NCBI GenBank assembly: GCA_002329365.1 | Contig: DCUB01000045.1 | Location: 83,727-147,726, forward strand | Source of the DNA: Ruminococcaceae bacterium UBA1425 | GTDB taxonomy: Bacteria > Bacillota > Clostridia > Oscillospirales > Acutalibacteraceae | Reading direction: 5' to 3' | DNA: 64,000 nt | Shown: positions 53,772-62,863 of the stretch, piece by piece | How the letters are laid out: each line of letters begins with the position of its first letter | How positions within the stretch are numbered: position 1 is the stretch's first letter | Made by a program: the position numbers and the translations under genes | The notes under the pieces: model-generated | Seen by the model: only the letters and a program-made list of their open reading frames with translations | The model's database searches: none | What the model was told of the DNA's origin: nothing

Positions 53772-55349
53772 TTGAGCAGGAAGATTACCGTATTGTCGTA
53801 TGACATCGGAACAACAGGAATTAAAACCTGCATATTTGAAATAGGCGAAACTATTGAGCTTGTAAGCTTTTCGTCGGCGGGCTACAGCCTCTATGTGCTG
53901 CCGAACGGAGGAGCCGAGCAGGAGCCGGACGAATGGTGGGAAACGATGTGCAGAACCACGCGCGAGGTTCTGAGCGCCGGCGGAGTGACGCCGGATAAAA
54001 TCGACGGCATTACCTTTTGCTCTCAGATGCAGGGGATAGTGCTTGTTGACAAAGAGGGCAGGCACATACGCAGGTCAATGAGCTACATGGACCAGCGCGC
54101 GAAGGAGCAGCTTGACAGAGGGCTTGCCCACGGCTTTCAGGTTGCCGGCGCAAACGTGCCGAAGCTTTTAAAATCACTCAGAATAACGGGCGCGGTGGCT
54201 GCAAGCGTTAAGGACCCCGTATGGAAATACAAATGGGTTGAGGACAACGAGCCGGAAAACTTTAAAAAAGTATATAAATGGCTTGACGTAAAGGAAAGCG
54301 TTATATGCCGCATGACGGGCGAATGCATCATGACGCCCGATTCGGCGTTCGCAACGCTTTTGTATGACATTCGGAAAGGCAGGGAGTGCTTTAGTAAAGA
54401 GATGTGCGAAATGCTCAAAGTAAACTATGAGCATTTGCCGAAGATTATCGGCTGCTCCGAAAAGGCGGGCAATCTGACTGAAAAGGCGGCACGGGAGCTT
54501 GGCCTTGTCGCGGGAATCCCTGTTTTCGGAGGCGGCGGCGACGCGTCGCTCATAGGCGTTGCCGCGGGTGCCGTCGAGCCTAATGATACGCACATCTACT
54601 GGGGAACGTCCGGCTGGGTAGGAACTGTTGTCGAAAAAAGCATTGTCGACGCTTCGGCTATGATAGCCGCCATAGTAGGCGCACAAAAGGGAAGATACAA
54701 TTATTTCGCGGAGCTTGAAACAGCCGGAAAGTGCCTTGAATGGGCAAGGGACAGAATAGCGCTTGACGAAATAGGCATTTACAGTGAAAAGACCGAGGTT
54801 GACTCCGTATACGACAGAATGACCGAAGCCGCTCGGAAGGCGGCGGCGGGGAGCGGAGGAGTTATATTTGCGCCGTGGCTTCACGGCAACAGGTGCCCCT
54901 TTGAAGCGCCGGACGCGCGAGGAATGTTCTTTAACATCAGCCTTGAAACAACGGAGCAGGAGCTGATAAGAGCCGTTATCGAAGGCGTTTGCTATCATCT
55001 TCGCTGGTTTATCGAGACGCAGGAAAAAAAGGTTAAAACATCACGTACGCTGAGGTTTGCGGGCGGAGGCGCCCTTTCGCCCCTCATTTGCCAGATACTT
55101 GCCGACTGCACGGGCAGAAGGGTTGAAACTGTAAAAAGCCCTCAGAACGCCGGCTCGGTAGGAGCGGCGGTGCTTGCCGCGGTGGGGCTTAATGTAATCG
55201 GCAGCATATCCGAGTGCAAAAAGCTGATTCCCGCAGACAGAACATATGAGCCGTTTGCTGCAAACAAAGCTGTTTACGACAAATCCTTTGAGGTTTATAA
55301 AAAGCTTTACAAAACTAACAAAAGCCTGTACAAAACGATGAACCTGTAG
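53772..55349 (+). CDS. FGGY-family carbohydrate kinase
   Basis: A 525-residue sugar kinase of the xylulokinase-like branch. SYDIGTTGIKTCIFE starts the N-domain; IDGITFCSQMQGIV and YMDQRA are the sugar-site regions, and FAGGGALSPLICQILADCTG with QNAGSVGAAVLAAVG is the C-terminal nucleotide site. Catalytic Asp in GGGDASLIG is present. TTG 53772 has GGGAG 8 bases upstream. Divergently placed with a class II aldolase, it fits a kinase-then-aldolase route for a ketose or an amino-alditol. The sugar is unknown. Confidence 0.88.
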   Translation: MSRKITVLSYDIGTTGIKTCIFEIGETIELVSFSSAGYSLYVLPNGGAEQEPDEWWETMCRTTREVLSAGGVTPDKIDGITFCSQMQGIVLVDKEGRHIRRSMSYMDQRAKEQLDRGLAHGFQVAGANVPKLLKSLRITGAVAASVKDPVWKYKWVEDNEPENFKKVYKWLDVKESVICRMTGECIMTPDSAFATLLYDIRKGRECFSKEMCEMLKVNYEHLPKIIGCSEKAGNLTEKAARELGLVAGIPVFGGGGDASLIGVAAGAVEPNDTHIYWGTSGWVGTVVEKSIVDASAMIAAIVGAQKGRYNYFAELETAGKCLEWARDRIALDEIGIYSEKTEVDSVYDRMTEAARKAAAGSGGVIFAPWLHGNRCPFEAPDARGMFFNISLETTEQELIRAVIEGVCYHLRWFIETQEKKVKTSRTLRFAGGGALSPLICQILADCTGRRVETVKSPQNAGSVGAAVLAAVGLNVIGSISECKKLIPADRTYEPFAANKAVYDKSFEVYKKLYKTNKSLYKTMNL

Positions 55350-55494
55350 TACTGCGCCATATATAATTGTATCACAATTATTAATTTATGATATTCCCAA
55401 TGAGATTATTGGCAAAATATTATGCGTTCCGGTTGTACTATTTCAATATCAGGTAAAAAGATTTCCCACATAAAACATTATAATTTTCAGGACG

Positions 55495-56259
55495 GTGTAT
55501 ATATTGTTCATTTTCGACGCGATATACGATATTGACGAGCTTGCAAGGCGCAACATGCATATGCACACCACGTTTTCGGGTTGCGCGAAGCCCGATATGA
55601 TATTAAAGGACATAGCAGCCGAGGCGGAGCGCTGCGGCCTTATAATGATTGCGCTGACAGACCATTCAAACCTCGGTGACAAGCAGCGCATAGTTTCAAA
55701 AAACACCCCGATACTGCGCGAACAGCTTGCCGAAATAACAACAAACGTAAAGGTTCTGATAGGCTCTGAAATTTCGGTATACGGCGTGGGAAAATATTCC
55801 GAAACAGCGGAGTTCTGCGACACGCTCGATTACCGGCTTTATTCGCAAAACCATTATCACATGCCGTTCTGGGAGCATCCCGAGGACAAAAGCCCGCGCG
55901 GCTACGCGGAGCATATGCTGGCGGTGCTTGAGGAGCTGTTTTCGAGCGGCAGAGCCGACTGCGTGGCTCATCCCTTCGCCGGCGGATACATAAGAACGCT
56001 GTTGGAAGAGGACAAGCGCAAGGTGCCGGACAGCATAACGGACAACGAGCTCGGCGACATAATGGAAAAAGGTGAAAGGGCGCGGTGCGCGTGGGAAATC
56101 AATGTCGGCGAGTTCTGCTCCCTGCCCGAATTTTCAAGGAGATACTGGAATATCGGCCGTGAAATCGGCGTTCACTTCAACCTCGGAACAGACGCACATA
56201 CGCTGAAAAGCGTCGATACGCGTCAGTTTGCAGATAAAATCAAGGAAATAATAAAGTGA
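55495..56259 (+). CDS. PHP-domain phosphoesterase
   Basis: A 254-residue metal-dependent phosphoesterase of the PHP superfamily. HMHTTFSGCAKPDM is motif I, ALTDHSNLG motif II, GSEISVYG motif III, and VAHPFAGGY and LGTDAHT complete the trinuclear metal site. Family members dephosphorylate histidinol-P, nucleotides or sugar phosphates. The start may be GTG 55495 (as given) or TTG 55504. It follows the kinase gene by 145 bases. Confidence 0.82.
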   Translation: MYILFIFDAIYDIDELARRNMHMHTTFSGCAKPDMILKDIAAEAERCGLIMIALTDHSNLGDKQRIVSKNTPILREQLAEITTNVKVLIGSEISVYGVGKYSETAEFCDTLDYRLYSQNHYHMPFWEHPEDKSPRGYAEHMLAVLEELFSSGRADCVAHPFAGGYIRTLLEEDKRKVPDSITDNELGDIMEKGERARCAWEINVGEFCSLPEFSRRYWNIGREIGVHFNLGTDAHTLKSVDTRQFADKIKEIIK

Positions 56260-56262
56260 CGG

Positions 56263-57204
56263 CTATTTTTCCGTTTTTTGCTCAGGTTTTTTGCTGCCGT
56301 TCAGCACGACGATAATCAGCGCCGCGAAAACCAAAGCGCAGCCCGCTACGGCCTGAAGGGAAGGCACCTCGTTGATTATAATCGCTCCCGCTATGACGCT
56401 TATGAGCGGTTCTGTCATGCTTATAATCGCTCCCGTCGTCGCTCCCAGCTTATGAATGCCGTATGCGAGCAGCGAGTGGGCGACGACGGTACACAGCAGC
56501 GCTATCATAACCATTCGAATCCAGTCCGCTTTTGTCGCGGGCGGATGAATGTTGCCGCCGATAACCTGCTTGACGGCAAGAAAAACAGTTGAAACAAGGC
56601 AGGAATAAAATACGATTTTCATCGGAGGAAGAGTGCTGAAAGCACTCTTTTTTGTTGCTATTATGTAAACAGCGAGCATCAGCCCCGACAATATTGCGAA
56701 CGCTGTCCCGACAGGGCTGAAATTACCCTTTATATCCGCCATCAGTACCATTCCGAGCGCGGCAATTAAGACGGCTGCGATTATTTTTATCGAAAGGCGT
56801 TCCCTGAAGAAAGCCGACATTATAAGGGCTACGAAAACAGGATATGAAAAGTGCAGCATCGTCGCTATGCCCGCATACATGTATGTGTATGACAGCGATA
56901 AAAAGTAGGAGGTGACTCCTCCGCTGAATATACCGAACATCATGAACGCGACAAGCTGCTTTTTAGTTATGGAAAAAGATATTTTGAACAGAGGCAGCAA
57001 AACGCCAAGTATTACGGTGGCAAATCCGTAACGAATCAGCACAAGTGTTTGCGAGTCCGTTCCGTTGTTAAGCACCTGCTTGCACCAGATGGGAAGAAAA
57101 CCAAACAGCACCGACGCCGCAGATACGGCAATTACGCCTGCAAGAAAGCTTTTTTGTCCCTTTTTCAAACACACCACATCAGTCATATAGATTTTGATTA
57201 TCAT
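56263..57204 (-). CDS. EamA-type drug/metabolite (DMT) transporter
   Basis: A 313-residue membrane protein with ten predicted helices in two EamA repeats, ending with the basic tail GSKKPEQKTEK. Members export amino acids, sugars or drugs, or take up nucleotide-sugars. The first start (57204) or ATG 57186 and TTG 57168 are all possible; no clear ribosome site decides. It converges on the PHP gene. Confidence 0.82.
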   Translation of the reverse strand: MIIKIYMTDVVCLKKGQKSFLAGVIAVSAASVLFGFLPIWCKQVLNNGTDSQTLVLIRYGFATVILGVLLPLFKISFSITKKQLVAFMMFGIFSGGVTSYFLSLSYTYMYAGIATMLHFSYPVFVALIMSAFFRERLSIKIIAAVLIAALGMVLMADIKGNFSPVGTAFAILSGLMLAVYIIATKKSAFSTLPPMKIVFYSCLVSTVFLAVKQVIGGNIHPPATKADWIRMVMIALLCTVVAHSLLAYGIHKLGATTGAIISMTEPLISVIAGAIIINEVPSLQAVAGCALVFAALIIVVLNGSKKPEQKTEK

Positions 57205-57305
57205 CCGATTAACTCGTAAAATTATACCATCCGATTCGGATTAACGCAACTGTTTCCCGCATTATGCATAATTATTAATAATTTATTAATAATTATTGTT
57301 TAATG

Positions 57306-57333
57306 TTGCTTTTTTTGAAAAATAAACTATATT
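57306..57333 (+). promoter_or_regulatory. Promoter of the tandem GreA/GreB-C-like gene
   Basis: TTGCTT (57306-57311), 16-base spacer, TATATT (57328-57333). It is followed by AAGGGGG (57364-57370) seven bases before the TTG start. Confidence 0.5.
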
Positions 57334-57377
57334 AAATATGACTTTGTCTGTAAACATTATCCGAAGGGGGCGAAGGC

Positions 57378-58289
57378 TTGACTGCGTCCAAAAAATTCAG
57401 GTTGAAGTCTACAGGTGAAATTGTCGACTTAATATCTGAGCGTGACGGAAAGGTCGTTTTAATGTTCAACGGAACGCGTATCGAACGCCCCTCCGATATT
57501 ATAGGTACTCTGATTGTCCCTGTTTCCGAAGAGGAAGACGTGGAAACAGCATCAAAAAAACGCAAATGCCCGATATCTCCTTCCGGCGGCAAAAAAAACG
57601 AAAAGTCACATCACAAATGCATTTCACCCGGCGACACTGTTTGCCTGAAATTTATCGAATTAGACCGCAAAACAGTATACACAATTTCGGAAGATAACAG
57701 CGACGTAACGGTAAAAGAGATAATTTGCACCGACGAAGGAGTAATCCCCAACGATTCCCTGCTTGCAAAGGCGCTCATCGGCGAAAAATCCGGCAACATT
57801 GTTACTTTCCGTCATAAAGAAAGAGTGTTCGTCGTTCAGGTACTTTCTTTTTTCAGAAAAACCGCCGGAATATATCAGCAGCTTCGCGAGAAAAAGGACG
57901 CTCAAAAGCTGCTTGACGAGCAGCGTAAAAAAGATGAAAAAGCAGTAAAAATCCAAAAAAAAGCAAGGTCTATAAAAACCGGCAATACGGTTTGCGTAGA
58001 GTTTCTTGACACAAACGAAAAAAAAGCGTTCAAAATTGTTGATGCATGGCTGCTTGTCGCGCCGGACGAGGTCGTTAAGCCTTACAGACCGACGTCCTAC
58101 GACAGCAAAACAATTACCGAAGCAGACCCCGACAACGACACTATAAGCGAAACCTCCCCGCTCGCCATGGCACTTTTAGGCCACACAAGGGGCGAAACCG
58201 TAAAATATAAGGTTGCCGACAAAACAATAGAGGTTCGCATCATCGCTTTCTTTGACGACGATACTTGGCTGAAAAACCATAAGCATTAA
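57378..58289 (+). CDS. Protein with two GreA/GreB C-terminal-like domains
   Basis: A 303-residue basic cytoplasmic protein I do not recognise as a named family. A short N-terminal beta module (about 1-50) is followed by a Lys-rich linker. Two repeats follow, each shaped like the FKBP-like C-domain of GreA/GreB or Rnk: VCLKFIELDRKTVYTI ... PNDSLLAKALIGEKSGN (about 85-155) and VCVEFLDTNEKKAFKIV ... SPLAMALLGHTRGETV (about 205-290). They are linked by a coiled coil. Gre factors use that domain to dock on RNA polymerase and a coiled coil to enter its channel; here the GreA N-terminal coiled coil is absent. A possible polymerase-binding factor; function unproven. Confidence 0.65.
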   Translation: MTASKKFRLKSTGEIVDLISERDGKVVLMFNGTRIERPSDIIGTLIVPVSEEEDVETASKKRKCPISPSGGKKNEKSHHKCISPGDTVCLKFIELDRKTVYTISEDNSDVTVKEIICTDEGVIPNDSLLAKALIGEKSGNIVTFRHKERVFVVQVLSFFRKTAGIYQQLREKKDAQKLLDEQRKKDEKAVKIQKKARSIKTGNTVCVEFLDTNEKKAFKIVDAWLLVAPDEVVKPYRPTSYDSKTITEADPDNDTISETSPLAMALLGHTRGETVKYKVADKTIEVRIIAFFDDDTWLKNHKH

Positions 58290-58325
58290 GGACTGCCCCT
58301 TCACTTCGCGGGGCAGCCCTTTTTA
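58290..58325 (+). terminator. Terminator of the GreA/GreB-C-like gene
   Basis: GGACTGCCCC (58290-58299) with GGGGCAGCCC (58310-58319), then a T-run (58320-58324). It begins at the base after the stop codon. Confidence 0.88.
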
Positions 58326-58354
58326 TAGATTTCTATTAACTGACGGAGTTTAAA

Positions 58355-59530
58355 ATGACAGAAAAACTATATTACCGTGACAGCTATATCACCGATTTTT
58401 CCGCCGAAGTAACAGGCGTTGAAAAGCATCCTAACGGATATTACGTTTTGCTTGATAAAACGGCGTTTTTCCCGGAGGGAGGCGGTCAGCCAGCCGATAC
58501 AGGCGTCATTGACGGCATCAGCGTAACAGACGTTTTTGAAAAGGACGGTTTTATTTTTCATATCACCGATATACCCGTAAATGTCGGCGAAGAAGTTAGC
58601 TGCGCGATAGATTGGGAAAAACGGTTCAGACGAATGCAAAACCATACCGGCGAGCATATTATAAGCGGTTTATGCCACCGGCTTTTCGGCTTTGAAAACG
58701 TCGGCTTTCACATGGGGAGTGAATTTGTAACAATAGATTTTAACGGGTTTATCGATAAAAGAGATCTTCGCCGCGTTGAATATCTTGCAAACGAAGCGGT
58801 TTGCAAAAATGTGCGGGTTTATTCAAGCTTTCCCGAAATAAGCGAGCTTGAAAAAACGGAATACAGAAGCAAAAAGGATATCGACGGCGACGTGAGACTT
58901 GTGCACATAGAAGGGTACGACGTCTGCGCCTGCTGCGCTCCTCATGTTTCGCGCACGGGCGAAATAGGGCTTATTAAAATTCTCGGCTCCGAAAAGTACA
59001 AAGGCGGCGTAAGGCTTAGTGTTTTGTGCGGCTTTGACGCGCTCTGTGACGTGAACAAAAAGTACGACAACATAGCAGAAATATCCTCTCTGCTGTCGGC
59101 AAAGCCTGATGAAACCGCCGCCGCTGTGTCGCGCGTTCTGAACGAGCTTCAGTCCGGAAAACGTGAAATTGCAGGGCTTAAATCAGCTCTTGCCTCATCA
59201 ACTGCCGACAGTCTGAAGGAAACGCAGGGAAATATCTGCGTTTTTACGGACGGATTTGACTACGACGCTCTGCGTATAATAGTAAATAGAGGCGTAAATC
59301 TTTGTGGCGGCGTTTGCGCCGCTTTTTCAGGAAGCGACGAAAACGGATACATTTTTATTGCAGGCTCAAAGCATTTTGACATGCAAAAAGCGTCGAAGGA
59401 GATTAATTCAAAGCTATTGGGCAGGGGCGGCGGACGGCCTGAAATGATTCAGGGCAGCCTTAAAGCGGGGCGACTTCAGATAGAAACTTTTTTTTATAAT
59501 TTTAAAGACAATTTTGTTGATTTTGAATAG
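58355..59530 (+). CDS. alaX: Alanyl-tRNA editing protein, AlaX-L type
   Basis: A 391-residue free-standing editing enzyme that hydrolyses Ser-tRNA(Ala) or Gly-tRNA(Ala). An OB-like N-domain, then the HxxxH zinc motif HTGEHIISGL, GFHMGSEFVTIDF, and CACCAPHVSRTGEIG with Cys and His ligands, match the AlaRS editing core; the C-terminal DHHA1 domain ends GGRPEMIQG. This is the long AlaX form. It follows a terminator and likely has its own promoter. Confidence 0.9.
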   Translation: MTEKLYYRDSYITDFSAEVTGVEKHPNGYYVLLDKTAFFPEGGGQPADTGVIDGISVTDVFEKDGFIFHITDIPVNVGEEVSCAIDWEKRFRRMQNHTGEHIISGLCHRLFGFENVGFHMGSEFVTIDFNGFIDKRDLRRVEYLANEAVCKNVRVYSSFPEISELEKTEYRSKKDIDGDVRLVHIEGYDVCACCAPHVSRTGEIGLIKILGSEKYKGGVRLSVLCGFDALCDVNKKYDNIAEISSLLSAKPDETAAAVSRVLNELQSGKREIAGLKSALASSTADSLKETQGNICVFTDGFDYDALRIIVNRGVNLCGGVCAAFSGSDENGYIFIAGSKHFDMQKASKEINSKLLGRGGGRPEMIQGSLKAGRLQIETFFYNFKDNFVDFE

Positions 59531-59579
59531 GCTATATGATAATATACATGCGATTTACAATTTCTGAGAGGTATTGTTG

Positions 59580-60086
59580 TTGAAAAGCTCAAGGCTCTTG
59601 TTTATAACCCAGGGCGCACTTATTGCGGCTATGTACACGGCGCTCACCTACGTTTCCAACATTTTCGGGCTTGCAAGCGGCGCCGTTCAGGTAAGGATTT
59701 CCGAGGCTCTTACAATACTTCCTTTCTTTACACCTGCCGCCGTGCCCGGTCTTTTTGTCGGATGCTTTGTTTCAAACCTGCTTACCGGCTGCGCTCTGTG
59801 GGATATTGTTTTAGGCAGCCTCACAACGCTTGCCGCGGCACTTTTGACATACTGCCTAAGAAAATTCAAGTGGCTTGCCCCCGTTCCTCCGATAGTGTTC
59901 AACACAATTGTCATTCCTTTTGTCCTCAGGTTTGTTTACGGGTTAGATAACGCAATGCCTTTTCTGTTTATTACGGTAGGAGCTGGCGAGCTTGTTTCCT
60001 GCGGGATTCTCGGCATGCTTCTGCTTTTCGCGTTAACAAAATACGAAACCCGGATTTTCGGATTAAGGTCCGCGGAGAGGAAATAA
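59580..60086 (+). CDS. queT: QueT-type transporter (ECF S component-like)
   Basis: A 168-residue integral membrane protein with about five helices. ITQGALIAAMYTALTY and VRISEALTILPFF match the QueT family, predicted S components for queuosine precursors that work with an ECF energising module (not in this window). Three TTG codons (59574, 59577, 59580) could start; the third has the best spacing from GAGAGG (59566-59571). No preQ1 riboswitch fits into the 44-base gap upstream. Confidence 0.83.
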   Translation: MKSSRLLFITQGALIAAMYTALTYVSNIFGLASGAVQVRISEALTILPFFTPAAVPGLFVGCFVSNLLTGCALWDIVLGSLTTLAAALLTYCLRKFKWLAPVPPIVFNTIVIPFVLRFVYGLDNAMPFLFITVGAGELVSCGILGMLLLFALTKYETRIFGLRSAERK

Positions 60087-60091
60087 AAATA

Positions 60092-61393
60092 ATGCTTTAC
60101 GAAAACAACTGGGAGTCACTTAATTCACGTCCCGTTCCCGCGTGGTTTGAGGACGCAAAGTTTGGAATTTTCATACACTGGGGGCTGTATTCCGTTCCCG
60201 CTTACGCTCCGAAAAACAACTATTCCGAGTGGTATTGGTTCAATATCATGCAAACGGAGCCGAATGAAACCCAGCAAAAGTATATTGATTTTCACAACAG
60301 AATTTACGGAAAAGCCTTTAAATACGAAGACTTCGCGGGGATGTTCAGGGCGGAGCTTTTTGATGCCGATGAATGGGCATCCCTGTTCGAATCTTCGGGA
60401 GCCAAATACATAAATTTCGTATCAAAGCATCACGACGGATTCTGTATGTACAAAACCGATTACGCGTGGAACTGGAACAGCTTTGATATAGGTCCTCACA
60501 GGGATTTTTGCGCCGAGCTGTCACAGGCTTTGTCAAAAACCGGCGTAAGATTCGGCGCATATCACTCTATATACGAGTGGTATAATCCCCTCTGTTTAAA
60601 GTCGCCCGAGGAATACGCCGTAAAGCATCTTCTCCCGATGCTGAAGGAGCTTGTCGAAAAATACAAACCGAGCACTCTCTTTACAGACGGCGAATGGTCG
60701 CATCCGAGCAGCGTGTGGCACAGCACGGAGTTTCTCCGGTGGCTTTACAACGAGTCTTCGGTCAAAGATTATATAGTTCCGAACGACCGTTGGGGAAGCG
60801 AAACAAGGGGCAGATACGGCGGCAACTTTACTACCGAATACGGCTTTATCGGCGGTGAGCTTGAAAAGCCCGTCGACGACAGGGTTTCGGAGGAATGCAG
60901 AGGTATAGGCGGCTCTTTCGGGTTTAATAGGATTGAAACGCCGGAAGATTATTTATCTGGCGAAACCTTAATAAAAATGCTTACAGACCTTGTAAGCCGC
61001 GGAAACAACTTTCTTCTGAACATCGGCCCTACCGCCGACGGAAGAATTCCCGTCATTATGCAGGAGCGGCTGCTGCAGCTCGGACGCTGGCTGAAGGTTA
61101 ACGGAGAAGGTATTTACGGCAGCAGGAAATATGCCGAAAGCTCCGACGAAAACATCAGATATACTAAACGCGAGAATTCCGTTTACGCTTTTCTGTACAG
61201 ATTCCCGCGCGGTCGTGTAATACTGCCGGAAATTGAGTATAAAGAAGGAATAAGCGCAAAGCTTCTCGGGAGCGACGCAGCTCTGACGGTAACAAACGAA
61301 AACGGAAAAGCTGCCGTTCACTTTCCTTCTTTATCGCCCGACGACATTGAAACCGATTCTGTTTATACAATAAAAATTGACGGAGCGATATAA
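60092..61393 (+). CDS. GH29 alpha-L-fucosidase
   Basis: A 433-residue glycosidase that releases L-fucose. The GH29 signatures WFEDAKFGIFIHWGLYSVPA, YINFVSKHHDGFCMYKT and the nucleophile region TLFTDGEWSHPSS are clear, as is NNFLLNIGPTADG. No signal peptide, so it would act inside on imported fucosylated oligosaccharides. The C-terminal part (about 345-433) is a short beta-sandwich. ATG 60092, 5 bases after the previous stop. Confidence 0.93.
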   Translation: MLYENNWESLNSRPVPAWFEDAKFGIFIHWGLYSVPAYAPKNNYSEWYWFNIMQTEPNETQQKYIDFHNRIYGKAFKYEDFAGMFRAELFDADEWASLFESSGAKYINFVSKHHDGFCMYKTDYAWNWNSFDIGPHRDFCAELSQALSKTGVRFGAYHSIYEWYNPLCLKSPEEYAVKHLLPMLKELVEKYKPSTLFTDGEWSHPSSVWHSTEFLRWLYNESSVKDYIVPNDRWGSETRGRYGGNFTTEYGFIGGELEKPVDDRVSEECRGIGGSFGFNRIETPEDYLSGETLIKMLTDLVSRGNNFLLNIGPTADGRIPVIMQERLLQLGRWLKVNGEGIYGSRKYAESSDENIRYTKRENSVYAFLYRFPRGRVILPEIEYKEGISAKLLGSDAALTVTNENGKAAVHFPSLSPDDIETDSVYTIKIDGAI

Positions 61394-61397
61394 TTAA

Positions 61398-62165
61398 ATG
61401 AAGTTTTTAGCTGTTACGGATTTGCACTGTTCAGACATAAATCAAAGCGGAACGGACAAGGACTCAACAGGGTCAATAGTAAAGCTAAAACGCATTTTGT
61501 CCGTCAACCTGTCCGGCTGTGATTTTATAATGAACCTCGGCGACACCGCCGACTACAACGGCGGAAAGCCGCAAAGCGAGCTGCTCTCCGATATATTCGG
61601 TGTTTTTAAAAGCAGCGGCAAACCTTTTTATTCCATCATAGGCAACCACGACACGTCAATCGACAAAAACGAATACATAAGACTGCTGTACTGTCCCGGA
61701 AGGTACTATTCCTTTGATTGCTGCGGGTTTAAATGCATTGTGATTGACTCCTCAATAAACGATATAAGTAAGCCTTTCCCCGAAACGGAGATACAGTGGG
61801 ACAACTGCAATGTCGACCCGTGTCAGCTCGACTGGCTTAAAAGCGAGCTGCGCGGTTCTAAAACGCCCGTTCTCGTTTTCACGCACGCGCCTTTAATGAT
61901 GAAGGAATGGGATGTCGAAAACCCGCACCTTATAAAAAACCGCAGAGAGATAATAGAAATAATCGAAAACAGCGGCAAGGTTAAGGCTGTTTTTTCGGGG
62001 CATTACCATAACGGCTGCATGGGCGTCCGCTACGGCATTCCCCATATCGTTTTCGGCTCCGCCGGCAAATACGGTCCCGATACCTTTGCCGTTGTCGAAG
62101 TGTCGGAAGACAGGCTGATTATTGAAGGTCACGGGCTGAATGAGTCAGCAGAATTCAATATTTGA
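61398..62165 (+). CDS. Calcineurin-like metallophosphoesterase
   Basis: A 255-residue phosphoesterase with complete motifs: DLHCSD, LGDTADYN, IIGNHDTS, FTHAPL and SGHYHNG. Unlike the 23.5 kb protein it keeps the GNHD Asn. It begins 4 bases after the fucosidase gene, so the two are co-transcribed, and could act on a phosphodiester or phosphorylated sugar. Substrate unknown. Confidence 0.87.
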   Translation: MKFLAVTDLHCSDINQSGTDKDSTGSIVKLKRILSVNLSGCDFIMNLGDTADYNGGKPQSELLSDIFGVFKSSGKPFYSIIGNHDTSIDKNEYIRLLYCPGRYYSFDCCGFKCIVIDSSINDISKPFPETEIQWDNCNVDPCQLDWLKSELRGSKTPVLVFTHAPLMMKEWDVENPHLIKNRREIIEIIENSGKVKAVFSGHYHNGCMGVRYGIPHIVFGSAGKYGPDTFAVVEVSEDRLIIEGHGLNESAEFNI

Positions 62166-62226
62166 GTCAGGTAGCATATAAAATTGTTACCGAGACTTTA
62201 AAAAGGGAGGAATTAACATAGAAATC

Positions 62227-62862
62227 TTGGAAGAAATCAGCGGAATGCTGCAAAAAGGAAGGGCAAAGCAGGTCAAGGAGCTTGTGGAGCAGGCTATTGC
62301 CGAAGGCATACCCGCCGAAGATATCCTTAACAAGGGACTTCTTGCGGGCATGGACGTTATCGGCGAAAAGTTCAGCAAAAACGAAATCTATGTGCCCGAG
62401 GTTCTCGTTGCCGCAAGGGCTATGAACTGGGGCTCCGAGGTTTTAAAGCCGTATCTTGCCGACAGCGGCTTCAAAGCAAAGGGTACGGCGTGCATCGGCA
62501 CCGTAAAAGGCGACCTTCACGACATCGGCAAGAATCTTGTAAAGATGATGCTTGAAGGCAAGGGCTTTGAGGTTATCGACCTCGGCACCGATGTCCCGGC
62601 AGAAACATTTATTTCGACAGCAATCGAAAGGAACTGCAGCGTTATCGCCTGCTCGGCGCTGCTCACTACGACTATGGGCGCCATGAAGGATGTTGTCGAG
62701 GCTGCCAAATCCGCCGGAATAAGAGACAAGGTTAAGATACTTGTCGGCGGCGCGCCCGTAAGCAGGGAATACTGTGAAGCAATAGGGGCAGACATTTACA
62801 CGTCCGACGCGGCTTCCGCCGCAAACGAGGCCGTCAAGGCTATTATGTCGTTGGCGGGCTGA
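62227..62862 (+). CDS. Corrinoid protein of a methyltransferase system
   Basis: A 211-residue cobalamin-binding protein that shuttles a methyl group between a substrate-specific methyltransferase and a second transferase. The N-terminal helical cap is followed by GTVKGDLHDIGKNLVKMMLE, which has the DxHxxG cobalt-ligand His, then CSALLTTTMGAMKDV and GGAPVSREYCEAIGAD. TTG 62227 is given as start, but GGGAGG (62205-62210) is spaced ideally for an ATA codon at 62218, which would give IEILEEISGML, closer to the family N-terminus. The UroD-type gene starts 1 base after the stop. Confidence 0.88.
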   Translation: MEEISGMLQKGRAKQVKELVEQAIAEGIPAEDILNKGLLAGMDVIGEKFSKNEIYVPEVLVAARAMNWGSEVLKPYLADSGFKAKGTACIGTVKGDLHDIGKNLVKMMLEGKGFEVIDLGTDVPAETFISTAIERNCSVIACSALLTTTMGAMKDVVEAAKSAGIRDKVKILVGGAPVSREYCEAIGADIYTSDAASAANEAVKAIMSLAG

Positions 62863-62863
62863 T

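Noticed and set aside
54174..54998. 274-codon minus-strand frame opposite the FGGY kinase
   Set aside because: Long but fully inside a gene with clear kinase motifs; likely an antisense frame due to codon bias.
59531..59579. preQ1 riboswitch before the QueT-type gene
   Set aside because: The gap is 44 bases and lacks the C-rich preQ1 core and a terminator or sequestering stem.
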